10,239 nucleotides of DNA from Funneliformis mosseae (taxonomy: Eukaryota; Glomeromycota; Glomeromycetes; Glomerales; Glomeraceae), in the NCBI GenBank assembly GCA_910592005.1, contig CAJVPP010004050.1, forward strand, positions 1 to 10,239. Reading direction: 5' to 3'. Every line of letters starts with the position of its first letter. Positions within the stretch are counted from its first letter, which is position 1. Positions 8,290-10,239 of this stretch are shown piece by piece. Position numbers and translations under genes: made by a program. The notes below the pieces were generated by a model, which was not told where the DNA came from, did no database searches, and saw only the letters and a list, made by a program, of their open reading frames with translations.

Positions 8290-9176
8290 ATTTTTTTTTT
8301 AAGTTACAGTACCTAGTACTAGAAAACTATTAGTGAAAAGTACTATTAAGATATAAATTTTGACTCATTCTAGGACTCTTTAAGTTGTGACTAGACATAT
8401 TAGTTCTAGCTAGAACTCATCCTATGATACTGGTCTAAAGATTGTCATTTAGGTTGATATTCCCAAGAGCTAGTCCTTAGGATTCCTAGATCTCAGAACC
8501 ATTGTCAAATTTGGATAGAGGTATCACTTCAGCTATAGGTACTTTTGTTAGATCTTTCTGTGCTTACTAATATCATATTTGGATTACTATTACCTTTACC
8601 TAGTATCAGAGTATTTTATACAGATCGGGAAGACTTAAACATTATTTATTTTATCAAACTTTAAAAAGGTAGGTGGCTGTTATACCCATATCGTCAAATT
8701 TACCTGGGATGAACCCAGCCTCTACCTCTAGTAATAGCTTGATTGTATGGTATTATAACAGTGCAATGCAGTTTATTATCACTATAGCCACTTGTAGGTA
8801 GTACCTAATTTACTAATTACTAATTAACCACTTTTTTACTTGTGTAAGAACCCTAAATTTGAAGACGTAAGATAGTACCCATTATAGGTCTATTAGTAAA
8901 GGCCAAGTTTCTATTGATTTTTAGCTTTATTTGCATCTAATTATTTTTTTAAAATCCAGTTTTTAAGTATGATTAACACTGATCGATAGATTGATTGATC
9001 AGTTTTTAACGCATATTAGTATATATACTCACATATTCAATTATATATAAAATTCTTATAAAATCATCTAGTATTTATACCTCAGCTGAAATCTGAATCT
9101 GTGGCTATCACAGTGTAACCCATAATAGAAGCTCAGTTATTACTAATTAAACTAAAGATGTTGATCCCTATATGGT
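8290..9176. other. GC-shifted segment of unknown origin inside the transposon
   Basis: From about 8305 to 9160 the composition changes: G+C is clearly higher than in the rest of the transposon and homopolymer runs are scarce. No long ORF exists; the longest readable pieces are about 30 codons (+ strand from the ATG at 8709) and about 25 codons (minus strand, about 8490-8565). It contains a 16-bp perfect palindrome (8402-8417), an ACTGATC/GATCAGT stem at about 8978-9003 and a TGTTATA/TATAACA pair about 70 bp apart (about 8688-8760). I do not recognise it. It could be captured host DNA or a separate non-autonomous element. Confidence 0.4.
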
Positions 9177-9199
9177 GTGATTATAAATAGGTCTAATTG
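9177..9199 (-). repeat. Right terminal inverted repeat of the transposon
   Basis: GTGATTATAAATAGGTCT at 9177-9194, continuing to the G at 9199 and then TA, is the complement of the left terminus at 4738-4760, with three mismatches. It is the best-matching partner for the left end. Confidence 0.8.
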
Positions 9200-9201
9200 T
9201 A

Positions 9202-9704
9202 TTTACATGAATAATCAGCACTTCTCAAAGTTATAACTAAAATAGTTTTTTCCATTTTTCTCAAAATAACAAAATCATGGAGTTCTCCCTTTTTAACTGA
9301 CACAAGCCTATATAATAAATTAAATTTAAATTAAAATATAAAAAAATAAATAATTATATAAGTAAATAATAGATAAATAAAGTTTATTACCATTTAATTC
9401 TTCTAATGTAGGAGTATCAAAAACTAATTTTATATTCAAAATTTGATAAAATTTAATTTTTTAGCAAACAAAAATGAGATAATTAATGAATTAGAATGTG
9501 GTTAATAATACATGTATTACCTTTAGCATCTGAAACTGGCTCTAATGTAAATTCATAAAAAAAAATGATTTTAGAATATTATCAAACCGTCTAATTAACT
9601 CATTTTAGTTATATGAAGCTTTATATTTTATTCCTATTTCTTTTTGATGAAATATTTTTTAATTTCTTTATTATATTCTTATCTTTATAATTATCATTAG
9701 ACAT
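9202..9704 (-). pseudogene. Broken coding-like pieces, family unknown
   Basis: On the minus strand an ATG at 9702-9704 opens a short lysine-rich frame. Further along, frame-shifted and interrupted by TAA, runs a piece reading NELIRRFDNILKSFFF (about 9545-9600). A piece reading KLVFDTPTLEELNGNK follows near 9390-9440. After a possible GT-AG intron with acceptor at 9308-9309 comes a 35-codon open stretch (9202-9307) containing KGELHDFVILRKMEKTILV. This last piece ends exactly at the TA border of the large transposon. Codon-like composition and splice-like spacing suggest an old gene disrupted by mutation and perhaps by the insertion. I do not recognise the family. The pieces are short, so some or all could be chance. 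Confidence 0.35.
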
Positions 9705-10239
9705 TGTTATTACTTATAATAATAAAAAAAAACTTATTTCAATTAAATTATCTTGTATAATGATAACTGAATGTAAGAGTAATATATATTATCAAGATAT
9801 TTAGATCTTATCAGATTTAATTTATATTATTTCGTTTATTTTATTTTTTTCATTTTATTATTATTTTTCGTTATTTTAAATTTTTATGCGATCTTTCTTT
9901 TTTTATTTTTTTTTTAATTATATAAAACAAGCTATATTTATTATCAATTAATTAACATTATTATTTTAAATTTTTTGATAATATGTGTAAACTTTTGATT
10001 TCACAAGAATATGTAAAATGTGTATTAAGAATAAAGATTACAAATCGTGAGCAATGCAAAATGTAAAAAGACAAATTAATCGAAGAATGAAGGTATAAAA
10101 TTTCTTTACTGTCTGATGAACATCTTTACAGAAACTTTGTTTCCTTACTATTCAGTAACTTTATAGTACCTATTAGGCTGAAATTAAGCAATTACTAAGT
10201 AAGTTCGTAACATATATTTACTATTCAGTCACTTTGCAG
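9705..10239. other. AT-rich right edge, no firm gene
   Basis: Mostly A+T sequence to about 9960, then somewhat more mixed to the window end. On the + strand an ATG at 9983 opens 27 codons to a TAA at 10064, with no known motif. The window stops just after an AG that could be a splice acceptor, so an exon might begin outside. Confidence 0.4.
10145..10239 (+). repeat. Imperfect 22-bp direct repeat pair, 73 bp apart
   Basis: TTACTATTCAGTAACTTTAT at 10145 recurs as TTACTATTCAGTCACTTTGC at 10218, each followed by AG. The match is strong in the first 12 bases. The meaning is unknown; the second copy ends the window. Confidence 0.55.

Larger units (their letters stand above)
4736..9201 (-). mobile_element. 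Tigger/pogo-like DNA transposon, decayed, about 4.46 kb
   Basis: The left end at 4738 begins CAGTCAGACCTATCTATAAT and the right end, read inwards from 9199, begins CAATTAGACCTATTTATAAT. Including the flanking TA, the two ends agree at 22 of 25 positions. TA at 4736-4737 and 9200-9201 fits the TA target of the Tc1/mariner-pogo group, and a CAGT start is usual for Tigger/pogo ends. Inside, the minus strand carries a ruined Tigger/jerky-type transposase gene. The same motif, ATAATCAC or its complement, recurs near both ends, like the repeated subterminal sites of this group. A second, weaker candidate right end lies at 8287, so the element may be composite or nested. It starts 138 bp after the stop codon of the Uma2-like gene. 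Confidence 0.75.

Noticed and set aside
8683..8735. Possible tRNA or tRNA-derived SINE around the CTGGG/CCCAG hairpin
   Set aside because: The small stem-loop has a T-arm-like look, but its loop lacks the TTC of a T-loop, and no matching D-arm or acceptor stem can be drawn.
8688..9112. Solo LTR beginning TGTTATACCC and ending in CA
   Set aside because: The flanking five bases do not match as a target duplication, and no primer-binding site or retroelement gene is present.

Overview
This window looks like a piece of a very AT-rich, transposon-riddled fungal genome, most likely an arbuscular mycorrhizal fungus of the Rhizophagus type (Glomeromycotina). Three things point that way. There is one split gene with short GT-AG introns of 59-81 nt. 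The exons are visibly richer in G+C than the flanks. The surroundings hold Tigger/pogo-type, hAT-type and mariner-type element remnants. The taxonomic call is inference; there is no rRNA or marker gene here. No bacterial-style operon, tRNA, rRNA or CRISPR array is visible.

Layout: 1-2703 is almost pure A+T without a convincing gene. It holds two nearly identical 148-bp mariner-like MITEs in opposite orientation (1092-1243 and 2189-2340). A third, unrelated MITE of hAT type, with an exact 8-bp target duplication, lies at 2704-2863. The only apparently intact gene is on the + strand at 3351-4598: six exons encoding 301 residues that resemble the Uma2-like (DUF820) branch of PD-(D/E)XK nucleases. 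From 4736 to 9201 lies a 4.46-kb Tigger/pogo-like transposon, bounded by TA and by matching terminal repeats. Its minus-strand transposase gene (about 5017-6985) is dead, with frameshifts and many in-frame stops. Beyond it, 9202-9704 holds broken coding-like pieces on the minus strand, and the rest is AT-rich.

The Uma2-like gene therefore sits as a small, GC-richer island, with the hAT MITE 488 bp upstream of its start codon and the big transposon 138 bp downstream of its stop. No functional pathway links the elements; what they share is a history of insertion and decay. The most interesting signals are the eukaryotic split Uma2-like gene, the TAG stops at four family-conserved tryptophan positions of the dead transposase (a C-to-T, CpA-to-TpA pattern), and the two competing 3' ends of the large transposon.
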